Positions 1-6,929 of a DNA stretch of 64,000 nucleotides are shown here, one piece after another. The stretch is from JACPYM01 sp963699175. GTDB lineage: Bacteria > Acidobacteriota > Blastocatellia > RBC074. The notes under the pieces were generated by a model. It did no database searches. It was not told the DNA's origin and saw nothing but the letters and a program-made list of their open reading frames with translations. How positions within the stretch are numbered: position 1 is the first letter of the stretch; each line of letters begins with the position of its first letter. Made by a program: the position numbers and the translations under genes. The stretch spans positions 806,001 through 870,000 of the forward strand of contig OY969418.1 of the NCBI GenBank assembly GCA_963699175.1, read 5' to 3'.

Positions 1-1
1 T

Positions 2-325
2 CTAGCAATAATTTTAAGGGGTATCAAAGCGCGACTTGAAATAGCACTTAGGCAGGCGTCTGAGGGCTTGCCGGAGGAAGAGCGTTTAATGCACATGGTG
101 CATGTGGCAGATTCTTGTGAGCCGTACTTGTTGCATTTGCCTTGCGACGATGACGCTCATTGGGCCGAGAGAGTGGCCTTGTATCCGATTGCACTCGACC
201 CGGTTGCGAATCTTGTTGATGAGCTTTCACACGAAATTAGCCATCTAGCGAGCGCACAGAAGAAACCAACGTTGCCCACTATGGCAGGGGCGAAGACGAA
301 GCCTGCCAAGAAAGCAAGAAAATGA
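2..325 (+). CDS. Hypothetical protein, 5' end outside window, Lys-rich tail
   Basis: The reading frame is open from the first bases of the window to TGA at 323-325, so the gene probably begins upstream; a TTG at 68 is the only in-frame initiator candidate of note. The visible part is acidic, with a DDDAHWAERVALYP stretch, and ends in a basic tail (PAKKARK). No family recognised. The tail resembles those on several unrelated genes in this window. Real coding status is likely but not certain. Confidence 0.4.
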   Translation, partial: LAIILRGIKARLEIALRQASEGLPEEERLMHMVHVADSCEPYLLHLPCDDDAHWAERVALYPIALDPVANLVDELSHEISHLASAQKKPTLPTMAGAKTKPAKKARK

Positions 326-417
326 TGGCAGCAGTAAACGATGTACGCCGTCCCGAACCTGCGACACTGGTCGGAATTAAGGTACCTGGCGTTTATACGC
401 GCAGATTCATCGAATAA
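322..417 (+). CDS. Possible 31-residue ORF overlapping the previous stop
   Basis: ATG at 322 overlaps the preceding TGA in an ATGA arrangement, as seen at several other junctions here. The peptide begins MMAAVNDVRRPEP and ends TRRFIE. It has no recognisable domain. It may be a remnant rather than a gene; reported only because the overlap suggests translational coupling. Confidence 0.2.
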   Translation: MMAAVNDVRRPEPATLVGIKVPGVYTRRFIE

Positions 418-432
418 CTGACCGACTCCTAG

Positions 433-702
433 TTGACACGCCTGTCATTCTGGTTGGCCGGTCAGAAGGCTGGCGCAGTCAGCGCGCACCGTTTGAACCA
501 AATCCCTGAGGAGATTGAGCGACGTGGCTCACAGCCGCCTGCGACCTGGCAGAAGCTTTCATTCGATGACGAGGTGCAGCGGGTCGCGGGGGAATTATGG
601 GTGGCGAGCAGTCCAACTGAGAATCACATCGCAATAGAGAGGCCGAAGATAACTACCAACGGAGCAAAGAAGGCGACGAAGAAGCGCGCGGCAAAGAAGT
701 AG
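433..702 (+). CDS. Hypothetical protein with Lys/Ala-rich C-terminal tail
   Basis: An 89-residue frame opening at TTG directly after an in-frame TAG, so it may be a gene fragment whose true 5' part is lost. The body has no family I recognise. The last residues, GAKKATKKRAAKK, form a histone-H1-like basic tail. The same tail occurs on a secreted protein (ending 35906) and on an HTH protein (ending 36472), and as an in-frame leader before the gene at 2405. The next gene starts 17 bases downstream. Confidence 0.35.
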   Translation: MTRLSFWLAGQKAGAVSAHRLNQIPEEIERRGSQPPATWQKLSFDDEVQRVAGELWVASSPTENHIAIERPKITTNGAKKATKKRAAKK

Positions 703-718
703 ATATAAAAGGTAGTAA

Positions 719-1150
719 GTGAAACGCACATTTTGTTTGATGAAGCTTTTTCTTACGCTGTGTCTGCTCGGCACAGGCCGGCCCCTGCCTGCCCAATCCC
801 AAGGGACAGATTTGCCACACTCGATGAAAGGCTATGAGATGTATAGCTGGCGCGCCTATGGCGACTGGTATTTCGCATTGCTCGTCGGCACCAACCGGCT
901 CAAGACCAAGGATGAAGTCACCGCACAAAGAAGCCGTGTGGGTAGCGTCGAAGCGTTAAAGGAGAAGCTGCAAAAACTCCCGAAAGGCGAAGAGGTAATC
1001 TGGTCGGCGGGTCTTGTACATGGTATGTCTTTCCCGGCTGACGAGGTCATAAAAGAGATCGGGGCTTACTGTGACGAGCGCGGGATAAAGTTGCAAGTCA
1101 ATGCTCCGCGTGAGCAGTCGAACAAACGTGCGATGGAGAAAAGGAACTAA
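719..1150 (+). CDS. Secreted hypothetical protein, about 143 aa
   Basis: GTG start chosen because AAAGG lies six bases upstream; an internal ATG at 740 is an alternative. Residues 1-26 look like a signal peptide ending in LPAQS. The mature part has a GDWYFALLVGTNR stretch and a C-terminal region with a conserved-looking FPADEVIKEI segment followed by a basic end (NKRAMEKRN). No family recognised. TAATG links it to the proline-rich gene downstream. That junction matches the one at 2795-2850, so the pair belongs to a duplicated block. Confidence 0.55.
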   Translation: MKRTFCLMKLFLTLCLLGTGRPLPAQSQGTDLPHSMKGYEMYSWRAYGDWYFALLVGTNRLKTKDEVTAQRSRVGSVEALKEKLQKLPKGEEVIWSAGLVHGMSFPADEVIKEIGAYCDERGIKLQVNAPREQSNKRAMEKRN

Positions 1151-1305
1151 TGATTGACGAACAAGAAAAATCGCCGCATCCACCAATTCCACCAATTCCA
1201 CCGGAGACATTGCCTCCGGTGGAAGATCCACCAGATACGATGAAGTTGCCGGGCGCGCCGCAACCTCCGATAGTGCCGGACGTGAACGATCCCCAGGAGA
1301 GTTAG
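1150..1305 (+). CDS. Proline-rich mini-protein, paralogue of the one at 2834
   Basis: A 51-residue product starting MIDEQEK, followed by repeated PPIPP-type segments and a conserved end (KLPGAPQPPIVPD). ATG overlaps the upstream TAA. Its paralogue at 2834-2983 shares the first seven residues and the KLPG-PQPPIVPD motif. Conservation between two diverged copies is the main evidence that it is translated. No transmembrane segment or signal is visible. Function unknown; proline-rich mini-proteins often act as ligands for SH3/EVH1-like domains, but nothing here proves that. Confidence 0.55.
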   Translation: MIDEQEKSPHPPIPPIPPETLPPVEDPPDTMKLPGAPQPPIVPDVNDPQES

Positions 1306-1313
1306 GAAGGCCA

Positions 1314-1607
1314 ATGAGCACAGCTATCGCACCAGCATTGAAATCGGTCGAAGTGTTTAAGGACAGCGTGTCTCTGTTTCGTTGTGATTACGGAGCCAAT
1401 CCAGGCCCACAAACTTTCGTCGTGGTCTGTCCCGACGGCGCGGTGTTGTGGGGCCAGCGGCTGCCGGAGATGACTGACCAAAGAGGCGCGGCGATCACTC
1501 TGCCTGAGATTGTGGCTGATAAGGTAGTCGTGACGCACGCGGGGGGGGAGGTTGATGAATTGATTTGTGCTGACCTGCCAGCTCAAATCGAGGGCGGTGC
1601 GGTATAA
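1314..1607 (+). CDS. Hypothetical protein, 97 aa
   Basis: ATG preceded by GGAAGG at good spacing, eight bases after the proline-rich gene, so probably co-transcribed. The product looks like a compact soluble beta-rich protein (FVVVCPDGAVLWGQRL) with no signal peptide or membrane segment. No family recognised. Confidence 0.55.
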   Translation: MSTAIAPALKSVEVFKDSVSLFRCDYGANPGPQTFVVVCPDGAVLWGQRLPEMTDQRGAAITLPEIVADKVVVTHAGGEVDELICADLPAQIEGGAV

Positions 1608-1622
1608 GTGGGAAACTGAATA

Positions 1623-1832
1623 ATGCTGGCGATACGACGCGTCTGTTCGTGGTGCAATCAAATGAACGATCTGACGCAGGCTAAAAAGGACGGCGTAAAA
1701 GCCTACTGCCCGAACTGCAACCATCGGGCGGACATTGAACGCGAAGCTTGCGACTGTCAGAAATGCAGCGAGCTAAAGCGGTTGCTAGTGCTCCACTACG
1801 AAGAAGAGCGCAAGGGAAGGGATCAGGATTGA
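1623..1832 (+). CDS. CxxC mini-protein (paralogue 1 of 3)
   Basis: A 69-residue protein with the pattern C-S-W-C-x2-MND, then Y-C-x2-C-x-HR, then R-E-x-CDC-x2-C. This gives three cysteine clusters plus a His, consistent with one or two small zinc-binding knuckles. Two more copies of the same pattern lie at 1963 and 2992. A short acidic/basic helix (YEEERKGRDQD) follows. I know no named family for this arrangement; zinc binding is inferred from cysteine spacing only. Confidence 0.6.
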   Translation: MLAIRRVCSWCNQMNDLTQAKKDGVKAYCPNCNHRADIEREACDCQKCSELKRLLVLHYEEERKGRDQD

Positions 1833-1939
1833 CTGGGCGCGGCGCACACCTGACGCCGCAAGAGTGGGTGAGGGTGGTACTAAATCGAATAAAGAGTGAG
1901 GTGCTGCGAGACAGGCGCGATGCCGAGCCACTCTTCTGA
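1829..1939 (+). CDS. Possible 36-residue ORF coupled to CxxC gene
   Basis: TTG at 1829 overlaps the TGA of the CxxC gene (TTGA). The peptide is basic and helix-like (TPQEWVRVVLNRIKSEVL). Coupling and helical character make translation plausible, but there is no homologue in the window to support it. Confidence 0.25.
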   Translation: MTGRGAHLTPQEWVRVVLNRIKSEVLRDRRDAEPLF

Positions 1940-1962
1940 GCGTAATTATTGTAGAAAGTGTC

Positions 1963-2340
1963 ATGGTGCCCCAAATTCAAATAATCCGCATTAGCTGTTC
2001 TTGGTGCGGCGCAATGAACGATGTTGGTGACGCTTTAGAGCAAGGCAAGGCGGTTTACTGTGCCGCCTGCCAGCATCGGACCGACAGGCTACGCGAGGTA
2101 TGTGACTGCCGTGTCTGCGCTGAGAATAAGAGGTTGATAGAACTCCGCGAGCGCGGGCGGGAAGGAAGGTTTGCGAATAAGTTGCAGACCGAGCAAGGCA
2201 AGAAGCTACGCGCGCATTCATCAAAGAGATTGACGCGCCAAGTTCGACGCCTCTGGCGTCATCATCAAGCACATACACTGATCTTTTTATTTATCTTGAT
2301 AGTTGGTTCAGTTATTACCTGGATAATAGCTGGACGTTAA
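1963..2340 (+). CDS. CxxC mini-protein with C-terminal membrane anchor (paralogue 2 of 3)
   Basis: The 125-residue product has the same CSWC-x2-MND / YC-x2-C-x-HR / CDC-x2-C signature in residues 12-50. A basic helix follows, then a single hydrophobic segment near the C-terminus (LIFLFILIVGSVITWII). It therefore looks like a tail-anchored protein with a cytoplasmic metal-binding head. ATG was chosen because the conserved cysteine pattern starts ten residues later. No close ribosome binding site is evident. Function unknown. Confidence 0.6.
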   Translation: MVPQIQIIRISCSWCGAMNDVGDALEQGKAVYCAACQHRTDRLREVCDCRVCAENKRLIELRERGREGRFANKLQTEQGKKLRAHSSKRLTRQVRRLWRHHQAHTLIFLFILIVGSVITWIIAGR

Positions 2341-2404
2341 GAGCAGGCCCAAGAAAACCAATGGCGCAAAGAAGACGATTAAGAAACGCGCGACAAGGAA
2401 ATAC
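2330..2404 (+). other. In-frame Lys-rich tail segment fused upstream of the 2405 gene
   Basis: From the TAG at 2327 the frame stays open through KKTNGAKKTIKKRATRK and continues directly into the ATG at 2405. It matches the C-terminal tail of the gene ending at 702 (TNGAKKATKKRAAKK). This is either the 3' end of a lost gene or an N-terminal extension of the next one. Confidence 0.5.
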
Positions 2405-2632
2405 ATGGCCAAGTTAATTAAGGTGGGTGATTACACCGTCAATTGTGACCAGATTGCTTATATTGAATACTCACAGTCAGACGATACCCTGACTGTCTAT
2501 TTTGCCCTGGCATTTAACAACTCAATGTTTGCGTCGAAAGTGTTTCGGGCAGAAGAAGCAGAAGCCCTGCGACGTTATTTTGATGGCGAGGCTGAGATTG
2601 TCTCGGTCAAGCACCTGACGCCTAAGTCTTGA
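2405..2632 (+). CDS. Hypothetical 75-residue protein
   Basis: Small beta-rich protein beginning MAKLIKVGDYTV, with YIEYSQSDDTLTVYFAL resembling the strands of a PH-like or ribosome-associated mini-barrel. No family is firmly recognised. The ATG is the first in frame after the basic tail segment. The stop lies 15 bases before a repeated intergenic sequence. Confidence 0.5.
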   Translation: MAKLIKVGDYTVNCDQIAYIEYSQSDDTLTVYFALAFNNSMFASKVFRAEEAEALRRYFDGEAEIVSVKHLTPKS

Positions 2633-2647
2633 TAGGTTGATAGGAAA

Positions 2648-2677
2648 GCGCGGAACTGCCCGTAGACAAGTTTTGAT
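2648..2677 (+). repeat. 30-base repeat, copy A
   Basis: The 30 bases differ by one position from those at 5298-5327; a shorter, more diverged copy is at 4530. In one frame copies A and C read KARNCP-stop, preceded by R-K or R. All three are followed by a G+C stretch and T-run, so the unit may be the preserved 3' end of a gene plus its terminator. Confidence 0.6.
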
Positions 2678-2735
2678 TGTTGCCTACTTGCGCATTTCTG
2701 AAATTCAAGATAGCAGACGAGCGGCGACGATATGA

Positions 2736-2837
2736 GCAGGCGCGGCTGGCGAGCCTGTTCGGGTAAGCCAGGGCGAGCTGAAGAAAGCCGAGACGAATGC
2801 GAAGAAGAAACGCGCGGCGAAGAAAGGAACCCAATGA
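2736..2837 (+). pseudogene. Orphan Lys-rich gene end before the second proline-rich gene
   Basis: This open segment encodes LKKAETNAKKKRAAKK and ends in TGA that overlaps the ATG of the proline-rich gene at 2834. The gene upstream of the other proline-rich paralogue ends in a related basic tail (NKRAMEKRN) at the same distance. It is best read as the surviving 3' end of a duplicated gene. Confidence 0.4.
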
Positions 2838-2983
2838 TTGACGAACAAGAAAAACCGCCACCGCCCAAACCGCCGCCACCGCCGGAGCAATTGCCGCCGC
2901 CTGAAGATTCGCCCGATGCCATCAAGCTGCCGGGCGTGCCGCAGCCTCCGATTGTTCCAGATGAAGAACCAGTGGATGAGTAA
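2834..2983 (+). CDS. Proline-rich mini-protein, paralogue of the one at 1150
   Basis: A 49-residue product: MIDEQEK, a run of PPPPKPPPPP type, then KLPGVPQPPIVPDEEP. The start was placed at 2834, not further upstream, because the 1150 paralogue begins with the same seven residues and because GAAAGGAA lies just before this ATG. No signal peptide. Function unknown. Confidence 0.55.
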   Translation: MIDEQEKPPPPKPPPPPEQLPPPEDSPDAIKLPGVPQPPIVPDEEPVDE

Positions 2984-2991
2984 AAGAACTG

Positions 2992-3273
2992 ATGCCACAA
3001 ATATTGCGCATAAGCTGTTCGTGGTGCGACATGATGAACGATGTCGCAGAAGGCAAAGCAGCCTATTGTGACACGTGCGGACATCGGGCGGACAAACTGC
3101 GCGAGGACTGCGACTGCCGGAAGTGCAAGGATACCGGTGTTGGAGATCAGAGAACGCGAGCAGGAACGAAGGTGTGGAGAAGAGTAAGCCGGCGAAGCAA
3201 CGCCCGACGAAGAGGCGATACGGGCCACACACAGGCTGGCAGAATATGGAAGATGAACTCTTCAGCAACGTAA
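2992..3273 (+). CDS. CxxC mini-protein (paralogue 3 of 3), probably frameshifted
   Basis: Residues 1-45 carry the same CSWC / YC-x2-C-x-HR / CDC-x2-C signature as the copies at 1623 and 1963. After CDCRKCK the frame diverges from its paralogues. The +1 frame instead reads LEIREREQERRCGEE and stops at 3185-3187, matching the acidic/basic helix of the other two (LIELRERGREG). An indel near 3128-3135 therefore probably changed the C-terminus. The annotated frame runs on to 3273 and overlaps the next gene. Confidence 0.5.
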   Translation: MPQILRISCSWCDMMNDVAEGKAAYCDTCGHRADKLREDCDCRKCKDTGVGDQRTRAGTKVWRRVSRRSNARRRGDTGHTQAGRIWKMNSSAT

Positions 3274-3650
3274 TGTGGGACGAAGACCGGAGGGTTGGGA
3301 AGTTGACTCTAGCAAACGGTAAGATCGCTAAGCTAGAAATAGATGTTGCTAACGACGAGCCAATCCCTGAGGCGACGCTAAACAGCGTACAGTTCCTGAT
3401 AGCAAACGAACCAGATGTTCGTCTCAAAATTGCAGCCTCAGTGATGGAGAATTATAAGGATTGGTGCGACGACGACATTACTACTCCTGAAGAGCTTGCA
3501 CAAAAAATCAACCTCACTGACGTTTCCTTCTGGGATGACGGCGGCGGAACTCTTTACTACGATCCTGAAGGCGACATGTTTACAGGACATTCCGTTTGTG
3601 CTTTTTTCGAAGCGAATGGTGAAATTGGTGAAGCAGAGATGGCGGGTTAA
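3246..3650 (+). CDS. DUF2262/DUF6985-like protein, paralogue of the one at 40019
   Basis: The 134-residue product starts MEDELF. It has the helical ATLNSVQFLIANEP segment and the C-terminal WDDGGGTLYY / GDMFTGHSV motif typical of the DUF2262/DUF6985 group, as I recall it. The start is set by its close paralogue at 40019-40423, which begins MQDELF. The frame is open further upstream (to 3075) through a basic KSKPAKQRPTKRR segment, another tail remnant. Both copies directly follow a small cysteine-rich gene. Function unknown; the group is often found among immunity-like small proteins, which is only a hint. Confidence 0.65.
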   Translation: MEDELFSNVMWDEDRRVGKLTLANGKIAKLEIDVANDEPIPEATLNSVQFLIANEPDVRLKIAASVMENYKDWCDDDITTPEELAQKINLTDVSFWDDGGGTLYYDPEGDMFTGHSVCAFFEANGEIGEAEMAG

Positions 3651-3787
3651 GTAATACGTGAAAGCAGTGCGCGGCTCGCCTTACAAATCAGAGTAAGCGT
3701 TCTCTCGGTCGAGCAGGCCGAGTGGAACGTTGTCTAAACAATAAGTTGTAGATGAATGCAGGCAAGCTGCCTGTGAAAGAGGTTTCA

Positions 3788-4453
3788 ATGAAGTATCAGA
3801 AATGGCTGTTTGTAATTAGTTTGTTGATCTTGTTAAGCGGGCTCACCTTGATGGTCAACGCCCAGCGGGGCGGTTATGGTCGAGAACGCTGGGAATATCT
3901 TGGGCAATCGAATGTAGACGGGGCGAGAGATCGCGACAACATTCGAGTGACTGCCAGGGGAGCGTTCCAGGCAATTCAATTGCGCGTCCAAGGGGGCGAT
4001 ATTGAATTCCAACGCGTGGTGGTGCACTTCGAAAACGGCGCGGACTCGGAAGTCGACATTCGTGATCGTATCCGTTCGGGCGGTCAGACACGAGCGATTG
4101 ACCTACCGGGCGACAACCGCAGGATTGACAGTGTCGAGGTCTGGTACGGCAGGGGAAATTGGGGAAGACGCCGGCCCAATTTGAGACTTTATGGATTGGT
4201 ATCCTATGGCGGGCCAGGCCGAGATCGCAACGACCGAGACCGCAACGACCGTGACTCCAATCGCCCTGCGCAAACTGTCTACTGTGAGTCTGGCGACATG
4301 AAACGTCATTGGTGCAGCGAGGGGATTGGGAGGCGCGTGACCTTGCTACGCCAGCGTAGCCAAGTGAGTTGCGTGCAGGGGCGGACTTGGGGCGTTGATC
4401 GGAGTGGTATTTGGGTTGATCGCGGTTGCCGAGCCGATTTCGAGGTCCGGTAA
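3788..4453 (+). CDS. Secreted protein with C-terminal DUF3011 domain
   Basis: The 221-residue product has a signal peptide (KWLFVISLLILLSGLTL, ending NAQ). A beta-rich central domain follows, then an RDRNDRDRNDRDSN linker and a C-terminal DUF3011 module with paired cysteines (YCESGDMKRHWC and VSCVQGRTWG). ATG at 3788 is preferred over 3752 because GAGG precedes it and the signal peptide begins there. DUF3011 proteins are exported; the two Cys pairs probably form disulfides. The central part may be a carbohydrate- or wall-binding fold, but I cannot name it. Confidence 0.7.
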   Translation: MKYQKWLFVISLLILLSGLTLMVNAQRGGYGRERWEYLGQSNVDGARDRDNIRVTARGAFQAIQLRVQGGDIEFQRVVVHFENGADSEVDIRDRIRSGGQTRAIDLPGDNRRIDSVEVWYGRGNWGRRRPNLRLYGLVSYGGPGRDRNDRDRNDRDSNRPAQTVYCESGDMKRHWCSEGIGRRVTLLRQRSQVSCVQGRTWGVDRSGIWVDRGCRADFEVR

Positions 4454-4529
4454 TCATTGCGGTGATTCTACCTGGGATAACTTCAACAAAGCCGCCACCC
4501 GCGCCAAGATGGCGGTTGAATTCAGGAAG

Positions 4530-4546
4530 GCGCGGAATTGCCCTTA
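4530..4546 (+). repeat. Diverged copy C of the KARNCP repeat
   Basis: This stretch, after a segment reading VEFRKARNCP-stop, matches the start of the 30-base repeat at 2648 and 5298. It is followed at 4624 by an ORF start (MADEQNKKAKKTR) whose DNA resembles 2710-2725. The similarity therefore extends beyond the repeat core. Confidence 0.4.
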
Positions 4547-4581
4547 ACGAGTTACTTCTTAGCTAATCAAGGTTCAACTTG

Positions 4582-4612
4582 GGGCGGGTGATGTACTGCC
4601 CGCCCTATTTTT
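4582..4612 (+). terminator. Rho-independent terminator
   Basis: GGGCGGG and CCCGCCC pair around a 10-base loop and are followed by TATTTTT. It would end transcription from the DUF3011 gene. Confidence 0.7.
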
Positions 4613-4663
4613 GAGTTTTCACGATGGCAGACGAGCAGAACAAAAAGGCAAAGAAGACGCGCG

Positions 4664-5263
4664 GTGACGCGCCAGATGCGCTTTATGTTTGATGACCACC
4701 AAGCTCTACATCGAACAGCGACCATCCTTTCCTTGGTCGGTCATCCATTCATACTTATCCCAACCACAGTGGCCCTCACCACGCGCGCAGCGTGGATTGG
4801 AGTCGGCGTTGCCGGATTCACAGTCATTGCGATGCTCACCGTGATCGCATACCGCGTGCGTTCCGGCCAGTGGTCAGATCATGACGTGTCTGACGAGCAG
4901 CAACGGCACTCCTTTTATCCAGTGGCCATTGGAATCGCTATGACAAGCACCGTGATGACGTGGCTGCTCGGTGTCCCGGCGCAAGTGGTGCGTGGTTTCG
5001 GCGCTGGGGTGTGCATGCTGGTTGCGGCTGCGGTAATCACGCGCTGGACTAAGATCTCATTGCATATGATGTTGGGTACGTTCTGCGCCGCAACCGTAAT
5101 AACCGCAGGTAGCACGCTCACGCTACCGTTCGTGGTCTTGGTTGCGGGCGTTGGATGGTCGAGGGTGGCATTGGGCCGACACACGCTCGGGCAGGTCGCC
5201 ATTGGCGGTATTGTCGGTGGCCTTGGGGGCGTAGCGCTCATTTTGATCAATGCGTTCGCATAA
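4664..5263 (+). CDS. PAP2-like integral membrane protein
   Basis: About 200 residues with five to six hydrophobic segments. The pattern KISLHMMLGTF, then WSRVALGRHTLGQ, resembles the second and third phosphatase motifs of the PAP2 superfamily (SGH and SR-x5-H-x3-D). Here the conserved Gly of SGH is Leu and the last Asp is Gln, so activity is doubtful. The GTG at 4664 lies inside a basic-tail segment; ATG at 4676 is equally possible. No operon partner is visible. Confidence 0.55.
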   Translation: MTRQMRFMFDDHQALHRTATILSLVGHPFILIPTTVALTTRAAWIGVGVAGFTVIAMLTVIAYRVRSGQWSDHDVSDEQQRHSFYPVAIGIAMTSTVMTWLLGVPAQVVRGFGAGVCMLVAAAVITRWTKISLHMMLGTFCAATVITAGSTLTLPFVVLVAGVGWSRVALGRHTLGQVAIGGIVGGLGGVALILINAFA

Positions 5264-5297
5264 CTTGAGAGTTTTATCTGCCCCGGCAAATTGTAGA

Positions 5298-5327
5298 GCG
5301 CGGAACTGCCCGTAGACAGGTTTTGAT
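5298..5327 (+). repeat. 30-base repeat, copy B
   Basis: One mismatch from copy A at 2648-2677. Just downstream TGCCC-GCC-TGGGCA followed by TTTT (about 5339-5357) is a weak terminator-like hairpin. The rest of the 264-base gap to 5527 shows no gene; GTTGCACT occurs twice near 5450. Confidence 0.55.
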
Positions 5328-5527
5328 GGTTTTGATGGTTGCCCGCCTGGGCATTTTGAAAATCAGAAACTGACTTTTGATAGTTTTGACAACGAGGGAT
5401 AACCCAAGATTTATTGTGAAAGGATCAATCAACGACAAGCGCAAGTGTTGCACTGAAAGTTGCACTAAGACGAGGCTGACATTTTGCCAAGACGATAAGC
5501 CCCTTATTTGCAACAAAGATACGCGGC

Positions 5528-6076
5528 CTAGCCTCCTATGACGATTGCGCTATAAGCGACTGCCACCTTTGCCCCACGGTTCGCATACGAGTGCTTCTGA
5601 TCGCCACGAAACACCACGACATCGCCGGGCGTAAGCTCGTACTTCTCTCCTGAGACGACAAGTTCCACCTGGCCCGACTCGCAGGCCAGATATTCACGTG
5701 TCCCCATACGATGCGGCACACCGACCATCTGCGAGCCGGGCGGCAACTCCATTCGGTCTAGCTCGAGTCCTTGTAAATGATCCGGCAGAAGTTTGCGGAT
5801 AAGCACGCCACCGCGTCGTTGCTTGGGAATTGAATCGGCCGGATACAATTTGGCCTGGGCTTTTGGTGGACTGATCAATTCCTCTACCGGCACTTGGAGC
5901 GCGGCTGCGACTTTGGCGAGCACAGAGACCGTAGGATTTGCGGTGCCCGACTCCAAGTTAGACCAAGTGGGTCTAGGCACGCCGGACAACCTTGAAAGCT
6001 GCTCCTGCGACAGATTTCGGCTTTGTCTTAGCTGCTTAATGTTCTGAGCGATGTATCCAGCAATCGCGTCTTGCAT
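5528..6076 (-). CDS. XRE-family regulator with C-terminal cupin domain
   Basis: About 182 residues. Residues 8-65 form a lambda-repressor-like HTH (QEQLSRLSGVPRPTWSNLE). A linker follows, then a cupin_2 beta-barrel (ESGQVELVVSGEKYELTPGD ... GDQKHSYANRG). Proteins of this design bind DNA and use the cupin to sense a small ligand. ATG at 6076 is preferred to TTG at 6085. It is divergent from the SDR gene at 6174 and the 97-base gap contains an A+T-rich ATATTGTC / GACGACATAT pair, a possible shared operator. It probably regulates itself and the SDR gene. Confidence 0.85.
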   Translation of the reverse strand: MQDAIAGYIAQNIKQLRQSRNLSQEQLSRLSGVPRPTWSNLESGTANPTVSVLAKVAAALQVPVEELISPPKAQAKLYPADSIPKQRRGGVLIRKLLPDHLQGLELDRMELPPGSQMVGVPHRMGTREYLACESGQVELVVSGEKYELTPGDVVVFRGDQKHSYANRGAKVAVAYSAIVIGG

Positions 6077-6173
6077 ACTATCCAATTAGCATTCCGCCAA
6101 TATATTGTCAATTACGACGACATATCAACGGGCAGCGGGTATGCTGCCTGCGTAGGAAAAGGAGGGATTTGAT

Positions 6174-6929
6174 ATGTCTGACTTGAATGGGAAATCAGTT
6201 CTGATTACCGGTGGGAGCCGTGGGTTGGGAAAAGCGCTGGCGGTTAGCCTCTCTGCAAGAGGCGCGAAAGTGGTCATCGTCGCCCGCCAGCAAGCTGAAC
6301 TAGACGAAGCCGTCAACGCGCTCAGAAGAAGTGGTGGCCAGGCTTTCGGAATTGTGGCTGACGTCGGCGACAAGGAGAGTGTTTACCCGATTGCGGGTCA
6401 AGCAGCGGCCCAGGCAGGGCCGGTGGATATTTTGATCAACAACGCGAGCACGCTTGGGCGTGTCCCTTTGAGGCTGCTAGCTGACACGGACTGCGAAGAC
6501 TTCGAGCGAGTTCTTCAGGTAAATACCGTCGGGCCGTTTAGGCTTATCAAAGCTGTCGTAGGCTCAATGATCTTGAGACAAACGGGAGTGATCATCAACA
6601 TTTCTTCCGACGCGGCGGTCGAAGCCTATCCGGCTTGGGGCGTCTACAGCGCTTCTAAAGCTGCGCTGGATCACCTGACGCAGATCGCGGCGTTGGAATT
6701 GGCCGGCACTGGCGTACGCTTCTTCAGTGTTGACCCAGGCGAGATGGATACGCAGATGCACGCTGACGCGCTGCCGGACGCTGATCCCACGAGCCTGCAA
6801 TCGGCTGGCGCTGTCGCCGAGAAGATTGCTTTGATGATCCAACACGTTGACAAAATCGAAAGTGGGGCGCGTCTGGTCGCCTCAGAATGGGAGGTGTCTG
6901 ATGAAAGCAGCGCGTTCGCCCAGGTCTGA
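6174..6929 (+). CDS. SDR-family NAD(P)-dependent oxidoreductase
   Basis: The 251-residue classical short-chain dehydrogenase has TGGSRGLG at residues 13-20 for cofactor binding, NNAS, the catalytic Ser in NISSD, and YSASK with catalytic Tyr and Lys. A clear AGGAGG precedes the ATG. Substrate not predictable. The following QueA-like gene overlaps its 3' end, so the two are probably one operon controlled by the divergent cupin regulator. Confidence 0.9.
   Translation: MSDLNGKSVLITGGSRGLGKALAVSLSARGAKVVIVARQQAELDEAVNALRRSGGQAFGIVADVGDKESVYPIAGQAAAQAGPVDILINNASTLGRVPLRLLADTDCEDFERVLQVNTVGPFRLIKAVVGSMILRQTGVIINISSDAAVEAYPAWGVYSASKAALDHLTQIAALELAGTGVRFFSVDPGEMDTQMHADALPDADPTSLQSAGAVAEKIALMIQHVDKIESGARLVASEWEVSDESSAFAQV

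Noticed and set aside
2732..2833. N-terminal extension of the proline-rich gene at 2834
   Set aside because: The paralogue at 1150 starts at the equivalent of 2834, and the extension overlaps another frame's Lys-rich tail.
1..5500. Integron cassette array
   Set aside because: Small genes and repeats suggested one, but repeats do not flank each gene, I see no integron integrase and no convincing attC core-site pairs.
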